The notes under the pieces were generated by a model, which was not told the DNA's origin, searched no databases, and was given only the letters and a program-made list of their open reading frames with translations. Both the position numbers and the translations under genes were made by a program. Below are positions 45,142 through 54,533 of a DNA stretch of 64,000 nt, in pieces. The stretch is from assembly GCA_964477035.1 (NCBI GenBank), contig CAYZCW010000002.1, forward strand, positions 186,001-250,000, read 5' to 3'. Position 1 is the stretch's first letter; each line of letters begins with the position of its first letter. The stretch is from SLSG01 sp964477035. Its GTDB lineage: Bacteria; Bacteroidota; Bacteroidia; Bacteroidales; UBA7960.

Positions 45142-47418
45142 ATGGAACACAAAGAGCAACTGTCTCCCGGTGCCGGTGACAAGAAACAGCACGAGGAGAA
45201 GGGTCTGAACCCGGACGGGTTCACTGATAAAGAAGAATCTTCCGAGACCGGCCCGGTGCCGGCAAGCCCCGAAGCGCAGCCCGAACCGGAAACGGCGCCG
45301 GAAGAAAGCCCGGCGGAATCCCCGGAACCGGACGTCCCGGCAGCAGTGCAGCAAGAGGAACCGGCAAGCCCCGAAGCGCAGCCCGAACCGGAAACGGCGC
45401 CGGAAGAAAGCCCGGNNNNNNNNNNNNNNNNNNNNNNNNNNNNNNNNNNNNNNNNNNNNNNNNNNNNNNNNNNNNNNNNNNNNNNNNNNNNNNNNNNNNN
45501 NNNNNNNNNNNNNNNGGCGCCGGAAGAAAGCCCGGCGGAATCCCCGGAACCGGACGTCCCGGCAGCAGTGGAGCAAGAGGAACCGGCAAGCCCCGAAGTG
45601 CAGCCCGAACCGGAAACGGCGCCGGAAGAAACCCCGGCGCCCCCAAAAACGGAATCCATACCGGAAGCGAAAAAGGAAGAGGAGACGGCAGACCTGGCGG
45701 AGAAGTATGGCAGCCTGTCGCGGGAAGAGCTGGTGAACGTGGTGGAAACCCTGACAAGGGAGGAGGATGTCAACCACATACGGACCCATATCGGATATAT
45801 CAAGGCAGCCTACAGGAAATTGCTCAAGGAAGAAAACCTGGAAGCCTATGAAAAACGCATCCAGTCAGAAGAAGAAGCCGGGGAGGACGCTGCCGAACTG
45901 CCTGCCGACGAGCTCACCCTGCGCTTTGATGCGGCCTTTGCCTTGTACCGGGAAAAAAAAGCCATGTATGACCAGGCGGTAGAGCAGCAAAAACAGGAAA
46001 ACCTGGTCCTTAAGGAAAACCTGCTGGAGGAACTCCGCAACCTCATTGAGTCAGAAGAGGAACTAAAGAAAACCTATGATGAATTTCGGGACCTGCAGGA
46101 AAAATGGCGGGGTGTCGGGGCGGTACCGCAGTCTGCCAAGGGCACCCTATGGAACAATTACCATTTCCTGGTGGAAAAGTTCTTTGACAAGGTAAAAATC
46201 AACAAAGAACTCAAGGACCTTGACCTGAAAAAAAACCTGGAAGCGAAAACCGAGCTGTGTGAGAAAGCAGAGGAGCTGCTTCTGGAACCGTCCATCACCA
46301 AATCCTTTCAGCACCTTCAAAAGCTTCATGAGGCCTGGAAGGAAACGGGACCGGTCCCCAAAGACAAAAAGGACGAAATCTGGGACCGCTTCAAGGCGGC
46401 CACAGACAAACTGAACAAGCGCCGGCAGGAATACTACGATGGCCTGAGAGAAGAACAGAACAACAACTACGCCGCCAAACTGATTCTTTGTGAGAAGGCC
46501 GAACTGATCGCCGCCAGCAGCCCGGCCTCCCCCAGGCAATGGCAACAGGCCACCACCCAGATCAATGAATTGTTCAGGATGTGGAAGACCATTGGGTTTG
46601 CCCCCAAGAAGGTGAACAATGAGGTCTGGAATCGCTTCCGGACCGCCCTGGACGGGTTCTACCGGAATAAAAAAGAGTTCTTTAAGAAATACAAGGAGAT
46701 CCAGACGGAGAACTACAACCAGAAACTCAATCTCTGTGTTCAGGCGGAGGCTTTGAAAGAAAGTGACGATTGGAAAGGGACCACCGAGGAGCTGATTGCA
46801 TTGCAAGGGCAATGGAAAAAAACCGGACCCGTTCCGGCCAAATTTTCCGATAAAATCTGGAAACGTTTCCGCGCTGCATGCGACGAATTTTTTCACCGCA
46901 AGGCCGAGCACTTTTCCAATATCGGGGAAAAACAGGAGGAAAACCTCAGGAGGAAACTGGATCTGATTGAAAAAGTCCAATCCCATCCCTATTCACAGGA
47001 CAATGCAGAGAACCTGAATGTTCTGAAGGATTTTCAGAGAGAATGGATGGACATCGGCCACGTGCCCATCAAACAGAAGGACAAAGTCCAGCAGGCTTTC
47101 CGCAAGGCCATTGACCAGCAATTCGAGGCCTTGAATATCAGCAAAAAAGCCAAGTCCACCCTGAGCTTCCGCAGCAAGATCGAGAACATCCGGAACACCC
47201 CCCAGGGAGACAATATCCTGTACAAGGAACGAAACTTTCTGATGGGCAAGATCAATGCCCTGCAGTCCGACATCAAGGTATGGGAAAACAACATCGGATT
47301 TTTTGCCTCGTCAAAGAAAGCCGATATCCTGAAGGCCGAATTCGAAGAAAAAATCGACAAGGCACGGCAGGAGATTTCCCTCCTGGAAGAAAAGCTCAAA
47401 ATACTGAGGGAGTCATAA
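45142..47418 (+). CDS. DUF349 repeat protein with expanded N-terminal Pro/Glu/Ala repeats (contains assembly gap)
   Basis: About 758 residues as assembled, with 34 unknown. The N-terminal ~180 residues are a disordered acidic Pro/Glu/Ala tract built from a 34-residue (102-bp) tandem unit. The rest is helical and carries about five DUF349 repeats, each ~75 residues with a W-x7-VP or GPVP motif (EKWRGVGAVP, EAWKETGPVP, KMW-like RMWKTIGFAP, GQWKKTGPVP, REWMDIGHVP), and a C-terminal coiled coil. No signal peptide; cytoplasmic. Function unestablished. Frame continuity across the N block is assumed, though it is consistent with whole repeat units. Confidence 0.85.
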   Translation: MEHKEQLSPGAGDKKQHEEKGLNPDGFTDKEESSETGPVPASPEAQPEPETAPEESPAESPEPDVPAAVQQEEPASPEAQPEPETAPEESPXXXXXXXXXXXXXXXXXXXXXXXXXXXXXXXXXXAPEESPAESPEPDVPAAVEQEEPASPEVQPEPETAPEETPAPPKTESIPEAKKEEETADLAEKYGSLSREELVNVVETLTREEDVNHIRTHIGYIKAAYRKLLKEENLEAYEKRIQSEEEAGEDAAELPADELTLRFDAAFALYREKKAMYDQAVEQQKQENLVLKENLLEELRNLIESEEELKKTYDEFRDLQEKWRGVGAVPQSAKGTLWNNYHFLVEKFFDKVKINKELKDLDLKKNLEAKTELCEKAEELLLEPSITKSFQHLQKLHEAWKETGPVPKDKKDEIWDRFKAATDKLNKRRQEYYDGLREEQNNNYAAKLILCEKAELIAASSPASPRQWQQATTQINELFRMWKTIGFAPKKVNNEVWNRFRTALDGFYRNKKEFFKKYKEIQTENYNQKLNLCVQAEALKESDDWKGTTEELIALQGQWKKTGPVPAKFSDKIWKRFRAACDEFFHRKAEHFSNIGEKQEENLRRKLDLIEKVQSHPYSQDNAENLNVLKDFQREWMDIGHVPIKQKDKVQQAFRKAIDQQFEALNISKKAKSTLSFRSKIENIRNTPQGDNILYKERNFLMGKINALQSDIKVWENNIGFFASSKKADILKAEFEEKIDKARQEISLLEEKLKILRES
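45259..45640. repeat. 102-bp coding tandem repeat interrupted by a 100-N gap
   Basis: Units begin at 45259, 45361 and 45583 and are almost identical at base level, differing by single substitutions. The assembler inserted 100 N at 45416-45515. From the flanking phase the real missing length should be 82 plus a multiple of 102 bases, which also keeps the reading frame, so the true copy number is unknown and probably higher. Confidence 0.9.
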
Positions 47419-47503
47419 ACCCGGCCGGGAAATGTAACTGTTTCTTTTTCTCTTCGTAAAATATATCCGGGTGAACTGCAGTTTTAACAGTAAACCGGAT
47501 GCC

Positions 47504-48127
47504 ATGAAAAGAATCCTGAGCGTTTCCATACTGGTATTGTTGCCCCTTTTTCTGGCCGCAGGCCCCTTTCAGTTCGGGCTCAAGGGGGGCATGAATTTCA
47601 GCACCCTTCCCACCACCGTCATTGCCCAGGGGCAGGGAGAGAGGTTGTCGGCCCTTCAGGACACCTATTCGGGATTCCACCTGGGACTGGTGGGCTCCCT
47701 GCGGTTTCCCGGCTTCTTCATTCAGCCTGAACTGCTTTTTGTACAAACCGGCAGGGACATGTACCTGGAGTTTGTCAACAACCCCCATGAGGATGATTAC
47801 TACCTGCTTAAATTCCATCACCTGAGCATGCCCGTGCTGCTGGGAGCGGGAATCGGCCCCCTGCGGCTTGGAGCCGGCCCCGTGTTTTCACTGCTGCTGA
47901 ACCAGGCCGATATCACCTCCCTGCCATCAGACATCAGGCCCAGGCTGAAGGACGGCACCCTGGGGTACCAGCTGGGTGTGGGACTCAAACTGGGCAGCCT
48001 GCTTCTGGATGTCCGCTACGAAGGGAGCCTCAGCAAACTGGGGGATGGCGTCTCCATCTTTGGCAGCCACATTGATTTTGACATGCGCCCGAGACAGACC
48101 ATCTTCAGCATCGGACTCCTTTTCTGA
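47504..48127 (+). CDS. outer-membrane beta-barrel protein, PorT-like
   Basis: 207-residue exported barrel protein. Signal peptide: KR, then SILVLLPLFLAAG, cleavage near residue 20. Mature protein begins FGLKGGMNFS, the pattern of PorT/porin-family proteins in Bacteroidota, with alternating hydrophobic strands and a last strand RQTIFSIGLLF. The phylum has many paralogues, so a role in type IX secretion is not implied. Starts 85 bp after DUF349; convergent with the permease gene. Confidence 0.82.
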   Translation: MKRILSVSILVLLPLFLAAGPFQFGLKGGMNFSTLPTTVIAQGQGERLSALQDTYSGFHLGLVGSLRFPGFFIQPELLFVQTGRDMYLEFVNNPHEDDYYLLKFHHLSMPVLLGAGIGPLRLGAGPVFSLLLNQADITSLPSDIRPRLKDGTLGYQLGVGLKLGSLLLDVRYEGSLSKLGDGVSIFGSHIDFDMRPRQTIFSIGLLF

Positions 48128-48139
48128 GCCCCCGGCAGA

Positions 48140-49360
48140 TTACTTGAATTCCACGGCCTTGACGGGGCTGATTCTAGTTACGATATAAGAAGGGACCACC
48201 AGCATGAGCATGCAGATGGTGAAGGTTCCCACGTTCAGCAACACCAGGTGGAGGGGCTCCAGGTTGACCGGGGCCTGATTGACATAATAGGACTGGGGAT
48301 CCAGTCGGATGATTCCAAGGTGTTGTTGCAACAGGCCCAACCCGATCCCGAGCAGGTTTCCTGCCAGCAAGCCCCTGCCGATCAAGAAGGCGGCATGGTA
48401 GAGGAATACCCTTCGGACCATCCTGTTGGCGGCACCAAGCGACTTCAACACCCCGATCAGACGGGTTTTTTCCAGAACAGCAATGAGCAGGGTGGTGATC
48501 ATGTTGATGCCCGCAACCACCACCATAAGCAGCAGGATCACATAGACATTCATGTCCAGCAAGGCGAGCCAGTCGAAAATCTGAGGATACATCTGACGGA
48601 TGGTCCTGGCATCCATGTGATAGGGGATCCTGTCCAGAACGGCCTGGTGGACCCCGGGCAATTGCCGGAGGTCATCCACCAGGATCTCAAAACCACCCAC
48701 CTGGTCCGTTTCCCAGCCATTCAATCGCTGGATGTGCCGGATGTCTCCCAGCACCATCACCTCATCAAGCTCCTCCAGGCCTGTCTCATACAGGCCTGCC
48801 ACACGGAATCTCCTGATCCTGGGGGGGTCCTGTATGAAATACAGCACCGCATCCTGTCCGGTTTCAAGCAGGAGTTTGCGGGCGATGCCTGCCGACAACA
48901 ACACCTCATCCGACCGGATGGAGTCTGTCACCGACGGCAAGGTCCCTTCGACTAGCCGCTTACTGAAAAAGCCCCAGTCGAAGGCCGGGCCAACGCCCTT
49001 CATCACCACCCCGTGAATGGCCTCTTCGGTTCGGATGATCCCTGCTTTGGTGGCAAATGACTGAACATGCCGGATCCCTTCAAGGGATGCCAAAGAATGG
49101 ATGAAATCCGGGTCTTCTTCCAGCGGCCTGGAATCCACCGCCAGCTGGTGGTCGAAATGGGTGACCTGGATGTGGGCGCCGAAACCGATGACTTTGTCCC
49201 TGATTTCCTGCTGAAACCCGGTCACCACAGCCACCGCCAGGATCATCACAGCCAGGCCCAGGGCGATGCTCAGCACCGCGATGCCACGGATCAGGCCGGT
49301 GAACGATTTTCCCTGCCGGCGGTCCCCAAGCCGGCGGGCAATAAAAAGCGGCGTGTTCAA
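48140..49360 (-). CDS. FtsX-like permease, LolC/LolE type
   Basis: Inner-membrane ABC permease component, 406 residues. One N-terminal helix (about 25-48, IAVLSIALGLAVMILAVAVV), a large periplasmic domain (50-260) and three C-terminal helices, the MacB/LolC topology. N-terminal LFIARRLGDRRQGKSF is typical of LolC/E-like proteins in lipoprotein release. The start codon is TTG (49360); no ATG fits. No ATPase partner (LolD) is in the window. ClpB ends 26 bp upstream. Confidence 0.88.
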   Translation of the reverse strand: MNTPLFIARRLGDRRQGKSFTGLIRGIAVLSIALGLAVMILAVAVVTGFQQEIRDKVIGFGAHIQVTHFDHQLAVDSRPLEEDPDFIHSLASLEGIRHVQSFATKAGIIRTEEAIHGVVMKGVGPAFDWGFFSKRLVEGTLPSVTDSIRSDEVLLSAGIARKLLLETGQDAVLYFIQDPPRIRRFRVAGLYETGLEELDEVMVLGDIRHIQRLNGWETDQVGGFEILVDDLRQLPGVHQAVLDRIPYHMDARTIRQMYPQIFDWLALLDMNVYVILLLMVVVAGINMITTLLIAVLEKTRLIGVLKSLGAANRMVRRVFLYHAAFLIGRGLLAGNLLGIGLGLLQQHLGIIRLDPQSYYVNQAPVNLEPLHLVLLNVGTFTICMLMLVVPSYIVTRISPVKAVEFK

Positions 49361-49386
49361 AAGTTTTTTTCCAAAAGTACCAAATC

Positions 49387-51555
49387 TTATCCTTTTGCAG
49401 GCTGGTGGAAGCTTAAATTGCCATCTTCCACCATTATAACCACCCTGGAATCCTTTTGTATCCTGCCGGAAAGAATCTCCACAGAAAGCCGGTTCAGGAT
49501 GAATTTCTGAATGGTCCGCTTCAGGGGTCTTGCCCCGTAAAGCGGATCGAAGCCCGCATCCGCCAGCCAGTCAATGACTTCCTGTCCTGCCTCCAGGGAA
49601 ATCCCGCTGTCCAGCAGTGTCTGGCGGGTTTGACCCAGCATCAGCTCCACCACCCCGCGGATCTCCACCCGGCTGAGGGGCTTGAACATGATGATTTCAT
49701 CGATGCGGTTGAGAAACTCCGGACGGATGGTTTGCTTAAGCAAGCGGAGAACCTCTTCGCGGGTACGGTCCATGACCTCATCCCTGTTTTTGTCCGTGAT
49801 CCCTTCCATCCTCTGCTGAATAAGTGAGGAGCCGGTATTGGAGGTCATGATGATGATGGCATTCCTGAAATCGGCCAGACGGCCCTTGTTGTCGGTCAGC
49901 CGACCATCCTCCAGGACCTGAAGCAGGATGTTGAAAACGTCCGGATGGGCCTTTTCAATCTCATCCAGCAGGACCACGGAATAGGGCTTGCGCCGCACCG
50001 CCTCGGTCAGCTGTCCGCTTTCCTCGTACCCGACATAACCGGGCGGGGCCCCCACCAGCCTGCTTACGGTATGACGCTCCTGGTATTCGGACATATCGAG
50101 CCGGATCATGGCATTCTCATCATTGAACAGAAAAGCGGCCAGGGCCCTGGCCAGCTCCGTCTTGCCAACACCGGTCGTTCCGAGAAATATGAACGACCCG
50201 ACCGGCCGTCCCGGATCCTGCAGCCCGGCACGGCTCCTGCGGATGGCATCCGATACCGCCTGTATGGCTTCATGCTGTCCAACCACCCGCTGGTGCAATT
50301 CATCCTCCAGCCGGAGCAGTTTTTCCCGTTCGCTCTGCAGCATGCGGCTCACCGGAATCCCTGTCCACCGGGAGACCACATCGGCAATATCCTCTGCACA
50401 AACCTCCTCGCGAATCAGGGCCGAATGGGCCTGCAGCCGGTGAAGGGCCTCCCGCAGCTTTTGCTGTTGCTGCTCTGCCGCCTTGATCCGGCCGTAACGC
50501 AATTCCGCCACTTTCCCATAATCCCCGTTTCTCTCCGCCTGGTCGGCTTCCATGCGGTACTGCTCGATGGCGGTCTTCAATTGCTGGACCTGTCCGACGA
50601 TGTCCTTTTCCTTCAACCATTTTTCCTTCAGCTGATCCCTTTCCTTGCGGATGAGGGCCAGCTGATCAGACAATTGCCGGAGCTTGGGTTCATCCTTTTC
50701 CCTCTTAATGGCTTCCTTCTCAATCTCCAGCTGACGGATCTTCCGTTCTGCCTCATCCAGCTCCTCCGGCAATGAATTCATTTCAAGCCGGAGCTTGGAG
50801 GCCGCCTCATCGATCAGGTCGATGGCCTTGTCCGGCAGAAACCGGTCGGATATGTACCTGTGCGAAAGATCCACGGCGGCCAGGATGGCTTCATCCCGGA
50901 TCCTTACCTGGTGGTGTGTTTCATACCGCTCTTTCAGGCCGCGGAGGATGCTGACGGCATCCGCTTTCCCTGGCTCATCCACCAGGACGGTCTGGAACCG
51001 GCGTTCCAGGGCCTTGTCCTTCTCAAAATATCTTTGATACTCTTTGAGGGTGGTGGCGCCGATGGCACGCAGTTCGCCCCTGGCCAGTGCCGGCTTCAGG
51101 ATGTTGGCTGCATCCATGGCGCCTTCCCCGCCTCCCCCGGCCCCCACCAGGGTATGTATCTCATCAATGAACAGCACGTATTCCCCGTCGGAAGAGACCA
51201 CCTCCCTGATCACCGACTTGATCCGCTCCTCAAATTCTCCCTTGTATTTGGCCCCGGCGATCAGGGCACCCATATCCAGGGAGTATATGGTCTTGCTTTT
51301 GAGGTTCTCGGGCACATCCCCATTGATGATCCGGTGTGCAAGCCCCTCTGCGATGGCCGTTTTCCCGACCCCGGGTTCTCCGATGAGGATCGGGTTGTTT
51401 TTGGTGCGCCGGGAGAGAATCTGAAGCAGCCTGCGGATCTCTTCATCCCGGCCGATGACCGGATCCAGTTTGCCCGAATGGGCCATCCTGTTCAGGTTGT
51501 TGGCGTACCGATCAAGGGCCGTGTGCTGTGTCTGCTGTGCGTCTTGTGTTTGCAT
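49387..51555 (-). CDS. clpB: ClpB-type disaggregase lacking the N-terminal domain
   Basis: Hsp100 AAA+ disaggregase, 722 residues against about 860 for normal ClpB. NBD1 has GEPGVGKT (about 64-71) and [15 protein letters not shown]; the coiled-coil M-domain (about 265-390) is present, which separates it from ClpA/ClpC; NBD2 has [11 protein letters not shown] and [16 protein letters not shown]. The Clp_N domain (about the first 145 residues of homologues) is absent: the protein begins at the linker ([14 protein letters not shown]), and the 34 further upstream in-frame codons show no similarity. E. coli makes a similar short form by internal initiation, but here it is the only possible product. 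Confidence 0.9.
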   Translation of the reverse strand: MQTQDAQQTQHTALDRYANNLNRMAHSGKLDPVIGRDEEIRRLLQILSRRTKNNPILIGEPGVGKTAIAEGLAHRIINGDVPENLKSKTIYSLDMGALIAGAKYKGEFEERIKSVIREVVSSDGEYVLFIDEIHTLVGAGGGGEGAMDAANILKPALARGELRAIGATTLKEYQRYFEKDKALERRFQTVLVDEPGKADAVSILRGLKERYETHHQVRIRDEAILAAVDLSHRYISDRFLPDKAIDLIDEAASKLRLEMNSLPEELDEAERKIRQLEIEKEAIKREKDEPKLRQLSDQLALIRKERDQLKEKWLKEKDIVGQVQQLKTAIEQYRMEADQAERNGDYGKVAELRYGRIKAAEQQQQKLREALHRLQAHSALIREEVCAEDIADVVSRWTGIPVSRMLQSEREKLLRLEDELHQRVVGQHEAIQAVSDAIRRSRAGLQDPGRPVGSFIFLGTTGVGKTELARALAAFLFNDENAMIRLDMSEYQERHTVSRLVGAPPGYVGYEESGQLTEAVRRKPYSVVLLDEIEKAHPDVFNILLQVLEDGRLTDNKGRLADFRNAIIIMTSNTGSSLIQQRMEGITDKNRDEVMDRTREEVLRLLKQTIRPEFLNRIDEIIMFKPLSRVEIRGVVELMLGQTRQTLLDSGISLEAGQEVIDWLADAGFDPLYGARPLKRTIQKFILNRLSVEILSGRIQKDSRVVIMVEDGNLSFHQPAKG

Positions 51556-51671
51556 GCCGGTAGGGTATTGATTCCGTGCCTCCTTCGGGGGGCGGTGTCC
51601 ACGCAACCCATCCCACAAAACACAAACCAAATGGGATCGGTCACCAAATACAGACAATCTGACACCTGAAT

Positions 51672-51709
51672 AGCCCCGGGCCGTGACAAAAATTCAGTCG
51701 GCCGGGGCT
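51672..51709. repeat. GC-rich inverted repeat between clpB and the symporter gene
   Basis: Perfect 8-bp arms AGCCCCGG and CCGGGGCT separated by 22 bases, then TT and eight A. It lies between divergent genes. In neither direction does a T run follow a stem, so it is not a terminator; it may be an operator or leader hairpin. Confidence 0.35.
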
Positions 51710-51790
51710 TAAAAAAAAGTGGGCCATTGGGATTTGTTTTTGTATTATTGCCGGGTAAATCCACCCAAAAACGAAAAAGACCCCAGTCGG

Positions 51791-53005
51791 ATGAGAAAGA
51801 TTCAATTACACTGGCAGATTTTGATCGCGTTAATTCTCAGTATCCTGTTCGGCATCCTTTTCCCCCAGCATGTAAGGTATGTCGAATGGATGGGGACGCT
51901 TTTCCTCAGGGCCCTGCGCATGATCATCGTGCCCCTGATCTTCTCGTCCATCGTATCAGGGGTCACCGGTCTGGGCTCGGCCGAGAACCTGGGCCGCATG
52001 AGCCTGAAAACAATCCTATACTATCTCGGATCCAGTTTCTTCGCCATCATCACCGGCCTGGTCATGGTAAACCTGATTCGTCCGGGAGTGGGGGCGGACC
52101 TGGGTCTCAGCGCCATGGTGGAAGACCTGGATGTGGCCAGGGATTCTTTCGGACAGACCCTGCTTAAAATTGTCCCGACCAACATCTTTGATTCCCTGGC
52201 CCGCGGAGACCTCCCGGCCATCATTTTCTTTGCCATCTTTTTCGGATTTTTTGCCACCCGGGTCATGCCGGCCTACCGGGAGCCCGTGGTGAATTTTTTC
52301 AATGCCGTGTTCGAGATCATGATGAAAGTCACCCTGTTCATCATCAAGTTCACCCCCCTGGGCATCTTCGGCATCGTCTCGGCGCTGATGGCCGAACATT
52401 CCGACAATCTGGCGACCATTTTCGGGCGGATGGGCATCTACATGCTGACGGTCATCGGAGCCCTGAGCATCCACGCCTTCATCACCCTGCCACTTTTGGT
52501 GCGTGTCATCGGACGGGCCAATCCCGTGAAACATGCCCGGGCCATGTCCGTTCCCCTGCTGACGGCGTTTTCCACATCCAGCTCCAGCGCCACCCTTCCC
52601 CTGACCATAGAGGCACTGGAGACCAACAGCGGGGTGTCCAACAAAACCTCCAGTTTTGTCCTGCCCCTGGGAGCCACGATCAATATGGACGGGACAGCCC
52701 TTTATCAATGCGTTTCCGTGTTGTTTATCGCCCAGGCTTACGGGATCGAACTGAGCATCATCCAGCAAATGATCGTCATCATCACGGCCCTGCTGGCCTC
52801 CATCGGGGCGGCAGGCATACCCATGGCAGGACTGGTCATCATCACGGTCATCCTTTCGGCCGTGGGATTGCCTTTGGAAGGGGTGGGGCTGATCCTGGCG
52901 GTGGACAGGATCCTGGATATGTTCCGCACGGCAGTCAATGTGTGGAGTGACTCCTGCGGGGCGGTGATCATCGCCAAATCGGAAGGGGAGGAGCTGACCG
53001 TCTAA
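51791..53005 (+). CDS. dicarboxylate/amino acid:cation symporter (DAACS family)
   Basis: Sodium- or proton-coupled symporter for dicarboxylates or glutamate, 404 residues, about eight helices plus two re-entrant loops. Family motifs: the serine-rich loop STSSSSATLPLT (about 259-270) and NMDGTALYQ (about 298-306). ATG 51791 starts at the conserved first helix. The substrate (glutamate, aspartate, fumarate or succinate) is not resolvable. The end overlaps convergent rimM by 4 bases. Confidence 0.92.
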   Translation: MRKIQLHWQILIALILSILFGILFPQHVRYVEWMGTLFLRALRMIIVPLIFSSIVSGVTGLGSAENLGRMSLKTILYYLGSSFFAIITGLVMVNLIRPGVGADLGLSAMVEDLDVARDSFGQTLLKIVPTNIFDSLARGDLPAIIFFAIFFGFFATRVMPAYREPVVNFFNAVFEIMMKVTLFIIKFTPLGIFGIVSALMAEHSDNLATIFGRMGIYMLTVIGALSIHAFITLPLLVRVIGRANPVKHARAMSVPLLTAFSTSSSSATLPLTIEALETNSGVSNKTSSFVLPLGATINMDGTALYQCVSVLFIAQAYGIELSIIQQMIVIITALLASIGAAGIPMAGLVIITVILSAVGLPLEGVGLILAVDRILDMFRTAVNVWSDSCGAVIIAKSEGEELTV

Positions 53006-53532
53006 GGCGTGTAGACATCCACCAGTCCGTCCGGCAGGCGAAGGACGATGCGCCGGTTCTCCCTGTCCAGGCGCTCAATGAAGGCATCGCGCACGGGCAC
53101 CAGGATCTCCTGCCGGCCTTTCATGATCTGAAACAGCGGATTGCCGGGCAGGTCCAGCACCTGTTCCACCCGACCGATGGGATTCAGCTGCTCATCCACT
53201 GCCTGGAAACCCTCCACCTCATGGAAGTAAAAACGGTTGCCGCTTAGCGGGGGCAGCAGGTCAAGCGGCAGGTACAGTTCCCTGCCCGAAAGGCGGGAGG
53301 CCTTTTCCTCATTGTCCACCCCCTGGAATCGCACGGTGGCTTCCGCACTGTTGGGACGGAAGGCCAGGGTTTCAATAAAAAATGGAATCAGTTTCCCTTC
53401 CATAAGAATGAAAACCGATTCCAGTTTTTTATAGTCGGATGGGTCATCCACGTCCAGGTGGATGGCAAGCTCCCCTCCGAAACCAAAGGGTTTCTTCACA
53501 TATCCCAGGCAGAAGCAATCTGTTTGGTTCAT
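53002..53532 (-). CDS. rimM: 16S rRNA processing protein RimM
   Basis: 30S maturation factor that binds S19 and aids processing of the 16S 3' domain; 176 residues. N-terminal RimM domain (LGYVKKPFGFGGELAIHLD, about 10-28) and C-terminal PRC barrel (FYFHEVEGFQA, EILVPVRDAFIERLD). It follows rpsP by 30 bp, the common rpsP-rimM pairing. Confidence 0.95.
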   Translation of the reverse strand: MNQTDCFCLGYVKKPFGFGGELAIHLDVDDPSDYKKLESVFILMEGKLIPFFIETLAFRPNSAEATVRFQGVDNEEKASRLSGRELYLPLDLLPPLSGNRFYFHEVEGFQAVDEQLNPIGRVEQVLDLPGNPLFQIMKGRQEILVPVRDAFIERLDRENRRIVLRLPDGLVDVYTP

Positions 53533-53562
53533 GACGCAACGGGTCCCGGGAACGATGTGGCC

Positions 53563-54267
53563 TTATTCGGCCTTTTTGTCTTCGCCTTCGGCAGTCTTGG
53601 GTTCCGCGCTTTCCTCTCCCCCGGTTTTATCTTCAGGCGCGGGACTGGTTTCTTCAGCGGCTCCGGGGGTTTCGGCCGGAGCGGGTTCTTCAGCAGGCTC
53701 CTCAGGGGCAGAAACGGACTCTGCGGGTGCGGATTCTTCAGCTGCGGGTTCATCCGCGGCATCTTCCTGCACGTCATCGCCTCTGGCAGCTGCCTCTTTC
53801 AGGCCTTCCTTGGCCCGTTTTTTGGCAAGTTCCTGGGCTTTCGCTTCGTTGATCTTACGCTCCTCTTCCAGGCGTTTTTTATTCAGTTCCTTTTGGGAAA
53901 GCTCCGAGTCTTTGGCCATATTGGCCAGTTTTTCGGCTTTTTCCTTGAGCCAGGCTGAAAATTTATCCTCGACCTGTTCCTCGGTCAACGCGCCCTTGGC
54001 CACCCCTTTCAGGAGGTGCTGTTTCAAAAGAACGCCCTGATTGGACAGGATGCTGCGGGCTGTATCTGTGGGCTGTGCCCCAACCTGCACCCAATAAAGG
54101 GCCCTGTCAAAGTTGATCTCGATGGTTGCAGGATGGGTCATGGGGTTGTAAGTGCCAAGTTTCTCAATGAATCTTCCGTCTCGGGGTGCACGACCATCCG
54201 CAACTACCAGGTGGTAAAAGGCTTGTCCCTTTTTACCTTTTCTCTGTAGTCTGATTTTTGTTGGCAT
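53563..54267 (-). CDS. rpsP: 30S ribosomal protein S16 with long acidic C-terminal extension
   Basis: S16 of the small subunit, 234 residues, nearly three times the usual ~80-90. The first ~85 residues are ordinary S16 ([41 protein letters not shown]). Then comes a charged helical segment (about 95-155, [19 protein letters not shown]) and a disordered Ala/Glu/Pro tail (about 160-234). Bacteroidota S16 proteins are often extended, but the tail here is long and similar in composition to the DUF349 N-terminus. First gene of rpsP-rimM. Confidence 0.95.
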   Translation of the reverse strand: MPTKIRLQRKGKKGQAFYHLVVADGRAPRDGRFIEKLGTYNPMTHPATIEINFDRALYWVQVGAQPTDTARSILSNQGVLLKQHLLKGVAKGALTEEQVEDKFSAWLKEKAEKLANMAKDSELSQKELNKKRLEEERKINEAKAQELAKKRAKEGLKEAAARGDDVQEDAADEPAAEESAPAESVSAPEEPAEEPAPAETPGAAEETSPAPEDKTGGEESAEPKTAEGEDKKAE

Positions 54268-54297
54268 GTTTAAAAAATAAATTTTGATTGTTGTGAT

Positions 54298-54322
54298 CCT
54301 GAAATGAGTCGATCATTTCAGG
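54298..54322 (-). promoter_or_regulatory. hairpin in the rpsP leader
   Basis: Perfect 10-bp arms CCTGAAATGA and TCATTTCAGG with a 5-base loop, 31 bases upstream of the rpsP start. A near-consensus -7 element (minus strand GATATTTG, 54334-54327, first base off) would place the transcript start at the hairpin, which would then form the 5' end of the mRNA. It could be an autoregulatory ribosomal-protein site or a stabiliser. Confidence 0.45.
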
Positions 54323-54533
54323 GGTGCAAATATCCGTTTTTTTTCTGAAATAAAAAAAGATTCACGGCATTCTTTATCAGCTGGTTGATAAAATATGCCC
54401 CCTGTGGAAAAAATAGGCCGGGTACCGGCCCGCTTTTTGACTATTTTTATCCTCATGAATCACGGGCCGGCCCCCGGAGGCTGCCGGGCCTGACCCAAGA
54501 AGCTTTTCTCACATTAAATTCCTGTAATACAGA

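Noticed and set aside
45259..45640. CRISPR array
   Set aside because: The repeats are contiguous, in frame and coding, with no spacers.
51672..51720. Intrinsic terminator between clpB and the symporter
   Set aside because: The genes diverge here and the stem is followed by A, not T, in the plus direction and by neither in the minus direction.
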